64,000 nucleotides of DNA from positions 33,986,201 to 34,050,200 of the forward strand of contig OX463810.1 in the NCBI GenBank assembly GCA_949825045.1, in the 5' to 3' direction. The translations under genes were made by a program, and so were the position numbers. The notes below the pieces were generated by a model. The model saw only the letters and a list, made by a program, of their open reading frames with translations, did no database searches and was not told the origin of the DNA. This document shows positions 9,793 to 21,300 of this stretch, one piece after another. The DNA is from Argyresthia goedartella. Taxonomy: Eukaryota; Arthropoda; Insecta; Lepidoptera; Argyresthiidae. Each line of letters opens with the position of its first letter. Position 1 is the stretch's first letter.

Positions 9793-10687
9793 CTAGCTGA
9801 ACCCGCGAACTTCATACCGCCTAAAACCTTGGTCTCGCGATCGACCACGCCCAACGCTGCGGACTGTCAAGTCGGAAAGTCAGAGAACGGGATGTGCCGG
9901 AATTGACGTCACCGTGATTTTATAAATTTCACTCCTCATTATAAATCTACTGAATGTAATGTTCATCGATTCATTATTATAGTACGAATGATAGACTGTG
10001 TACTCTTAATTCTATATGGCTCCATTGAAAGGACATAAAAAATTCACGTGTGATATCACTTACCGGCTCATCTGCTCTTTCTGCACCTGCAACACCATTC
10101 GGATTTCAATATGCATCGTCGTAAAACGAGAGATACAAACTTTTAGAGCATAAAATCTTAATTATTGTCACAATTTAATATTACGTTTTATGCTTGTTAT
10201 TATTATTTAGCGCGAGGGCCACACAGACCAATACCAGGAACTGGTACTTGGTAATTTGTGGAAAGGATTCGATTTGAGTTGCCCGGTTGGTTCTGATCGA
10301 CAACCTCGCGGTCTCCGGACTGTAACAGAGTTAGAATTAGAATTAGTCTGCTGGCACAAATACAAAGAAAAGAAAATGTTACAATATTTATTGATTTGTT
10401 ATTGAATAAAAGTGTTGAAACACTTTTAGACTTACATAGTACTCATATGGAACAAACATCTCGGCAGTCGCGGGTGACTCAAAGACATCACACGCGTTGG
10501 AGACAATAACCTCTTCAGTCGCGGATGGTTTGGTATAAAGATAGATGGATGAATTCCTTGGAGAAGAAAATAAGCTACGCTAAAGCTAAGAAAATAAATC
10601 TTACGCAGACTAAGTCGTGGGTACCATTTAGTAATTTATATACTAAAAAAAATATATGCCCACAAACTTTCTCGTTTATAATATTAG
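9793..10687 (+). repeat. Non-autonomous dispersed element, start AACTAGCTGAACCCGCGAAC, end TTTATAATATTAG
   Basis: Starts with ACTAGCTGA-CCCGCGAACTTC and ends with CACAAACTTTCTCGTTTATAATATTAG, the two ends of a repeat I recognise as widespread in Lepidoptera. The interior (about 0.9 kb) has no convincing reading frame. BEL-C is inserted exactly in its last bases, using ATTAG as target. Family naming (RTE-derived or Helitron-like) is left open. Confidence 0.5.
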
Positions 10688-11193
10688 TGTTCAGGCCTCT
10701 CGGCCCCGATGACCTCGCAGGGGCCCATAGCTACGAGGTAGCGTAGCGATCGGATGCCAAGAAGCAAGGACGTCGGCGATTCACCGAGCTAAAGTAAATA
10801 GATTCTATCTGACCTGGTCTGTGCTTCGTTCCCGTCAAACTCCTGTCTCTCTGCAAGGCCTGGGTGCACCCTAGGCTCTTCTTGGTAGACAGGTTCTTCA
10901 GCCAACCAGGTATGGCTGGCAGGCCAGCTTCGACACGCACAGTGTTACGTAAATACGAACTTTATCTGGTTCGGAGAACCACAATACACTCAGCTATAAG
11001 ACAATCCTGAGGGGAGCCCGAATACAATTCCAGATGGCTTACGATTTAATTTCAATGCCCAAAATCAATACGCGTCACATTGCGGGGGCTTTTCGTCTGT
11101 CAGTTGTCAAAAAACTGCTCTGTTGGCAGCAACTGTCAAATTCAAAATGGCCGTTCCGGAACCATCGATCGAGTATCGATTTTGAATCGAACA
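10688..11193 (-). repeat. BEL-C 3' LTR
   Basis: A 506-bp LTR beginning TGTTCAGGCC on the plus strand and ending GAATCGAACA. It matches 15085-15589 almost base for base; differences include G/A near 10770 versus 15167 and a short indel (AATGGCCGTT versus AATGACGTT). Confidence 0.93.
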
Positions 11194-11225
11194 ATCACCC
11201 GCCCGGACAGGCACCCACCTGTCCC

Positions 11226-12209
11226 TTAATCTACGGGCAGCCGAGACAACGTTGCTACCGCTCGTTTTAGTACCGAGCCTCCTACTAGAACCTCTGCAGA
11301 CCGGGGGGTCCCGTCCTTGCCAGGGAACAATTTAACAATGCGCCCCCTGCGCCAACGTAGTGGCGGTAGGTTAGCATCCTTAACCAGCACGAGGTCACCA
11401 ACACTAGGGGGGCTGGTTTTGTCAGTCCACTTAAGGCGCTGTTGTAAGATATGCAGATACTCGAGCGACCAACGCTTCCAGAAATTCTGAGTAAACTGCT
11501 GCAACATCTGATACCTTGACAACCGATACAATTTCACTCCCTCGAAGGGGTGCTCGGGCAACGCGTTAAGTGGCTGTCCTATCAAGAAATGGCCTGGGGT
11601 CAGAGCCTCCAGGTCATTTGGATCCGAGCTGAGTGGACACAACGGTCGCGAATTGAGAACGGCCTCGTTCTTACAAAACAATGTCGCGAGCTCCTCAAAA
11701 GTCAGCGCGGTCTGACCTACTATACGCCCCAAGTGCGTCTTAGCTGACTTAACTACGGCCTCAAAAATCCCACCCCAGTGGGGGCAACTCGGTGGGCTGA
11801 AGGTCCACTGTATACCCCGACGGGAGAGGGCCGTTCCTATATCCACTTTATTTACATTCAAAAGGTTGACTATCTCTCGTAAGCATCGTTCCGCAACGAT
11901 GTAGTTAGTGCCGTTATCAGAGCGGATCAAAGTTGGAAGTCCCCTTCGAGAAACAAACCTATCCAAACAAGCAATGAAAGTCTCTGTCGAGAGATCAGCA
12001 ACGAGCTCGAGTTCAGGAGCCCGACATCCCCTGGATGCACAATCAGACGGGTTCAATTCTCCTGGTACATGTCTCCAGGTCAGTGGGACCTCAGACGACA
12101 CAATCTGGGAGACACGGTTCGCAACAAAAACCTCTAAGGTATGGACCGAAGCCTTCAGCCAGCACAAAACAATCTGGCTGTCCGTCCACGCGTACACCGT
12201 ATCCTCCAA
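11226..12209 (-). pseudogene. BEL-C pol: RNase H end fused to integrase core and DUF5641
   Basis: Starts with the RNase H motif YAWTDSQIVLCWLKAS and continues to WRHVPGELNPSDCASRGC. It then jumps directly into the integrase core (LELVADLSTETFIACLDRF), skipping the zinc-binding region and the first catalytic Asp. The second Asp (IRSDNGTNY) and Glu (CPHWGGIFEAV) are present, followed by the DUF5641 region (SRPLCPLSSDPNDLEALTPG, GDLVLVKDANLPPLRW). The junction at CRAPEL/ELVADL is an internal deletion, so the integrase is dead. Confidence 0.85.
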
Positions 12210-12661
12210 ACCACTGACCCACGCAACACTGTTAGAGTGTGATTCAAAAGTTTGGTCAAAAGAGCAGCCCCGGACAGTTCCAGTTTTGGAATCGTCATCC
12301 TTGTCCGAATAGGCGCTACCTTGCTTTTTGCCAAAACCAAACGCACGTCGACCTCCCCGGTGGAGGTGACGGTTCGCAAATAAACCGCTGCCGCAAACCC
12401 TCGTTCAGAGGCATCACAAAACCCGTGAAGGGTTGCCCTGTAATCCCCAGCAGGGACCAATTTCCTCGGCAGCGATACATTATTTATATTGAGGCCCAAC
12501 CATTTCGCTAAATCGTTCGATACAATGCAGCCCTGAGCTCCAGAATCTAATAGGGCGCGAACGTATGTTGGGTTGCCCGCCAAATCCCAAACAAGCACAG
12601 AGGCGATCGGTAACACCACCGTCTCCGGTTGGGGGTCAACAAATTGTTGGGCCGCAAATTC
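12155..12661 (-). pseudogene. BEL-C pol start: protease active site fused to RNase H
   Basis: Opens immediately after the gag UAG in the same frame. It encodes a retroviral-type aspartic protease start with LLDSGAQGCIVSNDLAKWLG, then jumps to the region after RT (INNVSLPRKLVPAGDYRATL, GFCDASERGFAAAVYL). The whole RT is absent. A one-base loss near 12205 throws it out of frame with the downstream segment. Confidence 0.82.
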
Positions 12662-14485
12662 CTAGCGAGGACCCCCGGGGCCCCACTGTGCCTGTAACCG
12701 ATCAGGTAGGCAGCTATACGCCAGAGGGTCCCATTGTACAAATGGCCCACGCGCCGGTTCCATTGCCACCCTACGACGCCCCCCGAAGGGTTGTGGGCGT
12801 GAATTCAACCGTGGCCGCTCCATGAGCGGGGGGGACATCACATGCGACCGACGAGGACGAGGCGACGAGCGGGGCGACAACTGAGGCGGCGTCCGAGCCG
12901 CATCCGCATAGCTCGAAGGTGTCCCATGCCACCCGCCCGTTACGGCCTGCTCAACATACCCAATGTCCCGCTGAGTCGGATGCTGAGTCGCAACCGAAAA
13001 CTCAGGGCCCCCCATGTGATGACCCTGAGTGCGGCCCTGCACCCCTGGGTGGCCGCGCGCTTGTGGCCCCATTGCCCGCTGAGTCGGATGCTGAGTCGCA
13101 ACCGAAAACTCAGGGCCCCCCATGTGATGACCCTGAGTGCGGCCCTGCACCCTAGTACCGCCCTGTGCACGTGGGGACATTGGCCCCTGAGTTGCGCTCC
13201 GAGTCGCAAACGAATTCTCAGGGCCCCATGCCGTGTCACCCTGGGTACGGCCCTGTGGTGGCTGTTGGCCGGACCGGTTCATGCACAACAAATTGTTGTG
13301 GGCCCCACCACAATATCCGCACAATTTTGTGCGCGTGCAGTCCCTAGCCATGTGTGGCCCGAGGCACAGGAAACACCAGCCCCGCTGCTTGGCCATCCGG
13401 CGCCGTCCCTCAACCCTAAGTTCCCCGAACTTATTGCAATCGGCCACAGCATGGCCAATCTGCCTACAACATGGGCAGGTCTCACTATGTGGTGTCAATG
13501 CACTCACAGTCCCATACGACTGCCGGTTGGTGCGGTCCTTCCTCGTCGGAGGGCCCCTACTCACAGCGCTCCCGGCAGCTCTCTGTGGCTCCGAAGGATG
13601 GGTGTCCGTCAACCCCAAATTCTCTGCCCGTCGAGCCTCCTCTTCCAAGAATCCGACCAAGTCGGAGAAGGCGGGCAGGTCCTCGGCCGACCGCCCGTGA
13701 GACTGTTCGAAACGAGTCTGCACGTCAGCGGGTAGGCGGGAAAGTACAATGTACAGCAGTAGGTAGGACCATTCACCAACCGGAAGTCCAAGATTCTCTA
13801 GGGCCTTGGTGACGGACAACAACGGGTTCAAAACCTCCGTCTGTATGGCCCCGACCTTGTTCACAACCGGGATACTAAACAAACGGTTCAGTTGGGCATC
13901 GGCCAACCTCCGTTTGTTGTGGTAACGTCTGACCAGCAATTGCCTGGCCGTTTCATAGTTACCCTCCGTAACTGTCAAATGAGCGACCAGCTCCCTGGGC
14001 TCACCCCTCAATGCTGCCACCAGCTGAGCCATTTTGACAGACTTGGTAATGTCCGATCGCATGTGCACCAAACTGTCGAACAGATTGATGAAGCTCATCC
14101 ATTCACCGGACACTCCGTCAAAAGTAGGCATAGTTATAACGGGTAACCTGGTCCCCGATCCCTGATGCGGCAGAGGCGCCCCAATGTCACCACCATGGCT
14201 GGACTCGCGCTGCCTACGTATGTCCGCAGCCCTCTGCGTGATAGCAGCCGCCATCTCCATACACTGGTCGACATCCCCTAGCAACCGTGACAGCCTGTCA
14301 GGTGCGCAACCATCAACTGCTTCCGCCTGCGCGGACAATTCGAGCACCCTGTTGTAGCGTTCCTTAACGTCCATAGACCGCTCCAACACCACATCATGCC
14401 TATCTAAACGGTCTATCAGACCGTGTGCGGAGGAAAACCATCTGAGCTCCTTAGAAACACCCTTCTGTATTTCAGACAACGACAT
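12662..14485 (-). CDS. BEL-C Gag (607 aa), ends at UAG in frame with pol
   Basis: A complete gag frame: N-terminal MSLSEIQKGVSKELRWFSSA, a helical region, the BEL gag core (TMPTFDGVSGEWMSFINLFDS, ETARQLLVRRYHNKRRLAD), then zinc knuckles CPCCRQIGHAVADC, CFLCLGPHMARDC and CGYCGGAHNNLLC, then a Gly/Gln-rich repeat tail. Gag assembles the virus-like particle and packages RNA. The stop UAG (12662-12664) is followed in the same frame by the protease, as in the sister copy, which suggests translational readthrough. A 108-bp unit is duplicated in the tail (plus-strand period from 12968 to 13076). Confidence 0.9.
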   Translation of the reverse strand: MSLSEIQKGVSKELRWFSSAHGLIDRLDRHDVVLERSMDVKERYNRVLELSAQAEAVDGCAPDRLSRLLGDVDQCMEMAAAITQRAADIRRQRESSHGGDIGAPLPHQGSGTRLPVITMPTFDGVSGEWMSFINLFDSLVHMRSDITKSVKMAQLVAALRGEPRELVAHLTVTEGNYETARQLLVRRYHNKRRLADAQLNRLFSIPVVNKVGAIQTEVLNPLLSVTKALENLGLPVGEWSYLLLYIVLSRLPADVQTRFEQSHGRSAEDLPAFSDLVGFLEEEARRAENLGLTDTHPSEPQRAAGSAVSRGPPTRKDRTNRQSYGTVSALTPHSETCPCCRQIGHAVADCNKFGELRVEGRRRMAKQRGWCFLCLGPHMARDCTRTKLCGYCGGAHNNLLCMNRSGQQPPQGRTQGDTAWGPENSFATRSATQGPMSPRAQGGTRVQGRTQGHHMGGPEFSVATQHPTQRAMGPQARGHPGVQGRTQGHHMGGPEFSVATQHPTQRDIGYVEQAVTGGWHGTPSSYADAARTPPQLSPRSSPRPRRSHVMSPPLMERPRLNSRPQPFGGRRRVAMEPARGPFVQWDPLAYSCLPDRLQAQWGPGGPR

Positions 14486-15084
14486 GATCGGAACGATACT
14501 TACTCACAATTTGCAGTAACTCAATTATATTGGACCCTCCAGTCTACAACACAAACGAGGGAACCCTAATCTATAACTTAAACAATGCTGATTTCCCCAA
14601 ACAATAGAAACCGAGTTTTATATCTACACAAATTCTGTAAACAACAATTTAGTTTCCCTATATCATATAACACACACAGATAGTCAATATTAGTTCAAGT
14701 TATAAATTGCTATAAACTGAAAACAATGTCCAAACATTCATTAGCATTACTAGACCACTAATAGATTGACTATGCAAACTTCAAACTGCAAACATGATAT
14801 GACTTCAATGCAAATTTCAATTCACCTACAATGTACCTGTAATGTAATTACTATTCTGAGTCACATCTCAGTACAACTGGTCATTTAGGGAAAACTGTTA
14901 TATCTGTCTGTCTACTACCAGCAATAGACTTATAGCTTACAACACTACCAATCTATGTGGATACAGGAACAAAACCAAGTTAGCTAATAACCGCCTATAC
15001 CTACAGATTGATAGTCCCAAATCGTGGGTTCCTGGAGCCCTTGACGGCTGCAAATCTCAGGAAACCACGCTCTTGCTACCAAAA

Positions 15085-15589
15085 TGTTCAGGCCTCTCGG
15101 CCCCGATGACCTCGCAGGGGCCCATAGCTACGAGGTAGCGTAGCGATCGGATGCCAAGAAGCAAGAACGTCGGCGATTCACCGAGCTAAAGTAAATAGAT
15201 TCTATCTGACCTGGTCTGTGCTTCGTTCCCGTCAAACTCCTGTCTCTCTGCAAGGCCTGGGTGCACCCTAGGCTCTTCTTGGTAGACAGGTTCTTCAGCC
15301 AACCAGGTATGGCTGGCAGGCCAGCTTCGACACGCACAGTGTTACGTAAATACGAACTTTATCTGGTTCGGAGAACCACAATACACTCAGCTATAAGACA
15401 ATCCTGAGGGGAGCCCGAATACAATTCCAGATGGCTTACGATTTAATTTCAATGCCCAAAATCAATACGCGTCACATTGCGGGGGCTTTTCGTCTGTCAG
15501 TTGTCAAAAAACTGCTCTGTTGGCAGCAACTGTCAAATTCAAAATGACGTTCCGGAACCATCGATCGAGTATCGATTTTGAATCGAACA
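15085..15589 (-). repeat. BEL-C 5' LTR
   Basis: A 505-bp LTR. On the minus strand it is followed after a few bases by TGGTAGCAAGAGCGTGG (about 15065-15082), a primer-binding-site-like sequence. The leader at 14486-15084 is non-coding and corresponds to the gag leader of BEL-A. Confidence 0.92.
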
Positions 15590-15594
15590 ATTAG

Positions 15595-16433
15595 TATGAT
15601 CTAGAAATCGGGATTCATATTGCAAAATGTTTGAGTTTTCCCTTGCTTTGTAGGCTAAACACTAATCATGTAATAAATTTCAAGCTTGTAGGTCTGCTAG
15701 AGGTACCTTAGAATTATGAAGATCAGTGAGTGAGTCAGGGATAGAATTAAGGAACTTTTACTTGACGTAATTTTAAATCTACTCGTTCAAATTTAATGTT
15801 ATTTTGGAATATACCTAAGTAGGCATATTGAGTTCTCTTTGCCATAAAAAAAATTAGGCTTCTAGCTTTATCCACAACGAAGTTAACGGGGAGTCAAAAA
15901 TGCCCAGAATTTCTTCCAGTAAATAATAGTAACTGTGCTCGACGCTTCAAAACAAAATCACATCGTCCTGCGAAAACCGTAACTATTAAAATGTTTGACC
16001 AAATGTAAAGTTTATGTACATAAAATGTCAGAAGCGATAAAAGTATTTATTCTGATATGGATCAATTTGTTAAGACCAAATGTGCATTAGTAATAAGGTA
16101 TCAACTTTTGTAATTTTTTTGTATTTATGACAGATTTTTTCATACTTTCTTGACACTTATCAGTATATTTTCACACAATATCTTTATAAATTATAGCCTA
16201 TATGTTCTGATGCATAAGCTACATTATTTTAAAATTTCATTAAAATCCATTCAGTAATTTTTGCGTAAAAGAGTAACAAACATCCATACATACATACTCA
16301 CAAACTTTCGCGTTTATAATATTAGACTCACAAACTTTCGCGTTTATAATATTAGTAGGATGTTTGTTCTTGAAAACTCAACCCCCAACCACCACTACCT
16401 CAATACCCAACACTACAAGGACCCCATGTAATG
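15595..16433 (+). repeat. Non-coding flank with a duplicated 30-bp repeat tail
   Basis: AT-rich sequence without a gene. Its end (about 16180-16362) resembles the 3' part of a dispersed element finishing in ACAAACTTTCGCG-TTTATAATATTAGTAGGAT. The last 30 bp are present twice in exact tandem (16296-16325 and 16326-16355). Confidence 0.5.
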
Positions 16434-16838
16434 TGTTCGCGACAAAGTAGAATTATATAATTGATTTGTATATAATAGTTATAGTTTAATTATTTGTTGT
16501 GATAATCGTTTTGTAGTTCCTAATTAGTTTTGTATATGTTTGAATTTATTTACAAAGAATAAATAAAACTAGATATGTCGAGGGGAAACAAAGACTCGAG
16601 GCGAGTCGGGGGACGGGGGCGCCAGACCACCGCGGGGTATGCGCGGTATGTCGGGGATCGAGGTACGCCCGCCGACCAATCAGAACCATGTTAGAGCAGT
16701 ATAAATATAGGGACAATTTCCACTGTAAATCACTCTTCGCTCAGACTCCGAATAAAACACTGCTCCTGAGAACCCGGCCTTTTCTTCAAACCTCTCCACC
16801 CCCTGTCAAGTAGTGGGCCAGATCGAAGGTGGCCCACA
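16434..16838 (+). repeat. BEL-B 5' LTR
   Basis: A 405-bp LTR, TGTTCGCGAC...GTGGCCCACA, with a TATA box TATAAATA at 16700-16707 and AATAAA at 16751-16756. Compared with the 3' LTR it lacks 26 nt (present at about 22709-22734). Confidence 0.9.
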
Positions 16839-16877
16839 TTAATGGTCCTTCAGTAGCCGAATCCCTGCCAGAAGAGG

Positions 16878-18353
16878 ATGCCAGTCACCAGGAGTATCAC
16901 GAAGGGTCCCGTCGCCGCCGCCGCCGCCGCCGCCGCCGCTGCCGCCGCTACCGACGACGTCGCCGCGGCCGCCGCCACGTCTGCACCCACCGCCGCCACG
17001 TCCACGCCCGACGCCGTAGCCACCACCGCCGTGGCCGGCACCGCCGCCGCCAGCACCGCCGCCGCCAGCACCGCCGCCACAACGTCCACCACGGACACCT
17101 CCACCGCCGTCACGTCCGCCACAGAGAGTACTAACCCTACTAATTCCACAGAAACGAACACGGACAGCCAGGCGACAAAAGAGACTCCGCCGGCACGCAA
17201 AAAGGCACCGAGCACGCGCGCCTCGGCGAAATCCAGGGCTCGCAAGCGCGAGCTCGAGAAGGCCCGGCAGGAGCTGCAGAAACAAGTGGAGCTTGCAGCC
17301 GCGCGCGTCACTCTGCTCGAACAGGAATCAAGCGACGAGGGAGAAGACGACGACGACGACGGGGCCACGCTGCGCGAAGAGCGCACCACTACATGGGTTG
17401 AAAGGAACACCCTAGCACTCACCTCTGGAGCGTACGTGGACGGGAACACCGCCGACACTGCGCCGGGAGGGCTCAAGCCCTTGGTCCCTGCTGGAGGAGG
17501 GCTCAATACGTCGCGGCCACCGCCGTGCCGCGACGAACTCCAGCCGGGGGGCACCGACCAGTCACCGACTCAACAGAGTCAGCTTCCCGTCCCCTACGTC
17601 GAACCGACTCCGGTGTTCGACTATAGAGAGCTAGCCTCAGCTCTAACTATGGCAGCCCGGTCCATGCAACCGGTAAGTACGAAAAACTATGAATTACCAG
17701 TGTTCGCAGGGGCCGCGGCCGAATGGCTGTCATACAAGAACGCGTTCGAAGAAACCGCAACGCATCTCACCGAGCAAGCCAACCTGATGAGACTCCGCCG
17801 CAGTCTCAAAGGACCCGCTCGAGAAGCCGCACAGTGCCTGTTCGTCGGCTCAACAACGTGCGCCGAAGTCATGAGGCTCCTCGCGTCAAGATTCGGACGA
17901 CCAGACGCTCTGGTCATAGTGGAGATGGAAAAACTCCGAAGCCTTCCGAAACTCGCCGACAACCCGAGGGATCTCTGCACGTTCGCCTTAAAAGTAATCA
18001 ATATCACCGCCACGGTGAAAGCACTTAATAAGGTACATTACCTTTTTAATCCAGAAATAGTGAGAGGCGTCGTGGACAAGCTGCCCCCGACGCTGAGATA
18101 TCGTTATTACGATTACGCCGCAGAAAAGGACCCCCAGGAGCCCGACCTCGCAACACTGACGAGATTCCTGGAACGAGAAGTGGAACGCTGCGGTAGCTAC
18201 GCACCGGCCGAGATCATCGCGCCGGCGCTAGAGAACAAGAAAACCGTAGCTGAGAAAAGGGTCCGTATCACATCGAAGAAAAGAAACACGAGCCGTCCTC
18301 CTGTCCGATCTGCAAAAAGGGAGAACACAAGACTCAAGATTGTCCGAATATGA
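16878..18353 (+). CDS. BEL-B Gag with N-terminal polyalanine tract
   Basis: Begins MPVTRSITKGPV, followed by an 11-residue alanine run and long Ala/Thr-rich low complexity, encoded by a GCC-rich microsatellite. Then come a basic coiled coil (RARKRELEKARQELQKQVEL), an acidic patch (SSDEGEDDDDDG), and the conserved BEL gag core (YELPVFAGAAAEWLSYKNAF, RRSLKGPAREAAQCL, LASRFGRPDALV). The frame leaves the true gag-pol frame near 18270-18300, so the zinc knuckles (CPICKKGEHKTQDC) lie in the -1 frame together with pol. This is either a single-base mutation or a frameshift site; BEL elements usually have one continuous gag-pol frame, so mutation is my preference. Confidence 0.85.
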   Translation: MPVTRSITKGPVAAAAAAAAAAAATDDVAAAAATSAPTAATSTPDAVATTAVAGTAAASTAAASTAATTSTTDTSTAVTSATESTNPTNSTETNTDSQATKETPPARKKAPSTRASAKSRARKRELEKARQELQKQVELAAARVTLLEQESSDEGEDDDDDGATLREERTTTWVERNTLALTSGAYVDGNTADTAPGGLKPLVPAGGGLNTSRPPPCRDELQPGGTDQSPTQQSQLPVPYVEPTPVFDYRELASALTMAARSMQPVSTKNYELPVFAGAAAEWLSYKNAFEETATHLTEQANLMRLRRSLKGPAREAAQCLFVGSTTCAEVMRLLASRFGRPDALVIVEMEKLRSLPKLADNPRDLCTFALKVINITATVKALNKVHYLFNPEIVRGVVDKLPPTLRYRYYDYAAEKDPQEPDLATLTRFLEREVERCGSYAPAEIIAPALENKKTVAEKRVRITSKKRNTSRPPVRSAKRENTRLKIVRI

Positions 18354-21300
18354 AAAGGGCAGAAGTCTCGGCGCGCTGGAAACTAGCCAAGACCCACCGC
18401 CTGTGCTTCCGCTGCCTCCGAGTCCGTCGTAAACAACATAGCTGTAAGTACATAAGGTGCGAGAAAGATGGCTGCCAGTACGCTCATCACCCTTTGTTAC
18501 ACGCAGATACGACAACAGCGCCACCCTCCGAGGCAGCGGTGGACTTCGTCGCCACAACCAAGAGTGCGACAAGGACAGCGATACTCAAAGTGCTACCAGT
18601 AGAAGTGTCCGGTCCGGCGGGAGCGTACGCAACTTATGCTCTACTGGACGACGGATCGACCTGTACACTTATCGAGAACGAGATCGCAGAGAAAATAGGA
18701 GCTACGGGGCCGCTATCGCCTTTCTACATCGAGACAGTGGGCGGCTCAAAAGTCGACGAGGACAATTCAAGGCGAGTTTGTTTTAACATAAAGGGACCGG
18801 ACTCTGACAGTTTTCAGATCTCAGCGCGCACGATGGGCGGACTCAACCTCTCGTCTCAGTCCCTGCGGAGGGAAGACGTGGAGGGCTGCCCTCACCTGGC
18901 CGACATCGCGGACAAGATCGCGTACGAGAAGTGTACGCCCATGATCTTGCTGGGACAAGACAACTGGCACCTACTCCTCTCCCACGCTACTAGAAGCGGG
19001 GAACGGGGACAACTCGTCGCGTCGAAAACGGCACTCGGATGGGTGCTACACGGCATGAAAGAGGCCCGCGGCAGAGCACAGCGCCACAGAGTACACCACG
19101 CCGTCCCGCACTCACAGGACACGGAGGAGGATAACATGGAGGAAATGATGCGTGAACACTTTGCTCTTGAGTCCCTAGGCGTCGAGCCGAAGCGATCCTA
19201 CAACGATGACGAGAAACGTGCACTGCAAATACTCGACGAGAAGACTGTTCGAGTACCGGCGGGAGGCTTCAAAACGGGCCTGCTGTGGAGGAAGGACAAC
19301 CCAGACCCACCTCACAGCTACGAACACGCGCTACGCCGGCTACAACTCGTCGAAAAGAAGCTCGATCGAGATGAAGAGATGAAAAATAGGTACTCTACGC
19401 AGATGCAAGTACTCATCGACAGCGGTTTCGCCGAGCCCGCACCTACAGAGAAGTCAAAACGGGTATGGTACTTACCTCATTTCGCTGTTATTAATCCTCA
19501 GAAGCCAGAGAAACTCCGCATTGTCCACGACGCTGCAGCAAAGACGCGCGGGGTCAGCCTGAACGACCTCTTGCTGTCCGGACCCGACCTACTGCAATCG
19601 CTGCCTGGGGTCCTTATGCGGTTCCGACAGCGCCCCGTAGCGGTCACAGCTGACATCAAGGACATGTTCATGAGAGTCGCGATAGTACCAGAGGACCGGG
19701 ACATGCAGCGTTTCCTGTGGAGAAGCGACAGGCGGGAGGAACCGCCGGAGGAGTACCGCATGAAGAGCGTCATATTCGGCGCAACCTCCTCTCCTTGTAC
19801 TGCGATCTACGTGAAGAACAACAACGCGGAGGAACACGCGGCGGACTATCCAGAGGCGGCGGCGGCTATAGTGCGGAACCACTACGTAGACGACTACCTG
19901 GCAAGCTACGCTACGGAAAAGGAGGCGCTACGCGTGTCTACCGAGGTCGCCTACATACACGAGAGAGGTAACTTTTGCTTACAGCGCTGGGTGTCAAACT
20001 CGGCACTACTGCGCGACCACTTCGCGCCGGGGGCGGCGCAAGAAGCGAAGCTCCTCGCCCCCGAGAAGATACTCGGGATGATGTGGAATCCCGGGCCCGA
20101 CACGCTGTCCTTCAACATCAACGCCGCAAAGATCCCGCAGGATCTGCTAGATGGTACAAGGCTGCCGACGAAAAGAGAAGCACTACGGGTCGTGATGTCC
20201 ATCTTCGACCCGCTCGGCCTCGTCACGCCGGTCACTCTGCAAGCGAAGCGCATCCTACAGAACACTTGGCGCTCCGGCATCGGATGGGATGACGCGCTAC
20301 AGCCTGCCGAAGCAGACGAGTGGGGAAGATGGATAACACAGGTACAACAACTAACCCTTATTGCTGTGCCTCGTTGTTACCCACGGTTAGCCGATGCCGA
20401 CAACATCGAACTACACACGTTCGTAGATGCGAGCTCCTCTGCCTACTCCGCCGCCACGTACTGGCGGACCGTCAACGAGCAGGGCGAAATACAAGTTTCG
20501 CTCATCGCCGCCAAGGGGAAAGTGGCGCCACTGAAGACGGTGTCCATCCCACGACTCGAACTGCAAGCCGCGGTTCTGGGTTGTCGCCTGGCGCAGACAG
20601 CGGCCGCCGAACACGACATCAAGCCGACCCGCCGAGTCTACTGGTCAGACTCCCGAACGGTGCTAGCTTGGCTGCGCAACGGACCGCGCGCCTACAAGCC
20701 CTTCGTGTCGCACCGAGTCGCCGAGATAGCGGAGGCTACAAAGACCGTCGAGTGGAGGTGGGTACCTACGAAAGATAACGTAGCCGACGACGCCACCCGC
20801 CAGACGCCGCCCGACTTCGACGCCGAACATCGCTGGTTCCGGGGGCCGACGTTCCTGTTCTTGCCCGAGGAACAATGGCCACAAGAACAAGAGGTAGCGG
20901 TAAGCGACACCGGTAAAGAGAGAGTGCACGTAGTGAAGACTACCGCACAGCTGTCAGCGGCGCTACCCGACCTCACCCGCTTCTCGTGCTGGCTCCGAGC
21001 AACCCGCGTCACAGCGCGAGTCCTCCAGTACATCGACATGTTGCGCAACCGAGAAGTTTGCGCAGCAGCACGCAAGCGAACAAAGCACGGACCCGAGGAC
21101 GACCCGGCGTGGCGCGCTACGCGCCCGGCTCCGCTCACGAACAAAGGAAAGGTGAGCGAACGAGCAACGAGCGACCGTATAGTACCGCTACAGGCGCGGT
21201 ATTTAGACGAAGCAACAGCACTGTGGATACGCGCCCAACAACAAGAAGTGTTCGGCGCCGAGCTCTCCTGCCTACAGAGCGGGAAGGAGCTACCAGGGAG

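Larger units (their letters stand above)
10688..15589 (-). mobile_element. BEL/Pao LTR retrotransposon copy C, internally deleted (BEL-C)
   Basis: Two LTRs (10688-11193 and 15085-15589) with TGTTC...GAACA ends, flanked by a perfect 5-bp target duplication ATTAG (10683-10687 and 15590-15594). The internal part on the minus strand holds full gag, the first half of protease, part of RNase H, part of integrase and DUF5641. Relative to its relative at 35467-42673 it has lost the second half of protease with the RT, and later the segment between RNase H and the integrase core. It could only move with help from another copy. Confidence 0.93.

Noticed and set aside
9793..10687. Assignment of the dispersed repeat to a named Helitron or RTE family
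   Set aside because: Ends look familiar, but I cannot verify the CTRR end, hairpin or a family consensus by eye.
12842..13735. Long frames opposite BEL-C gag (and 37309-38100 opposite BEL-A gag)
   Set aside because: Antisense shadows of the GC-rich, repeat-bearing gag tail; no domains, and they follow the repeat structure of gag.
16829..17134. Arginine-rich frame overlapping BEL-B gag
   Set aside because: It is the GCC microsatellite read in another frame; no independent support.
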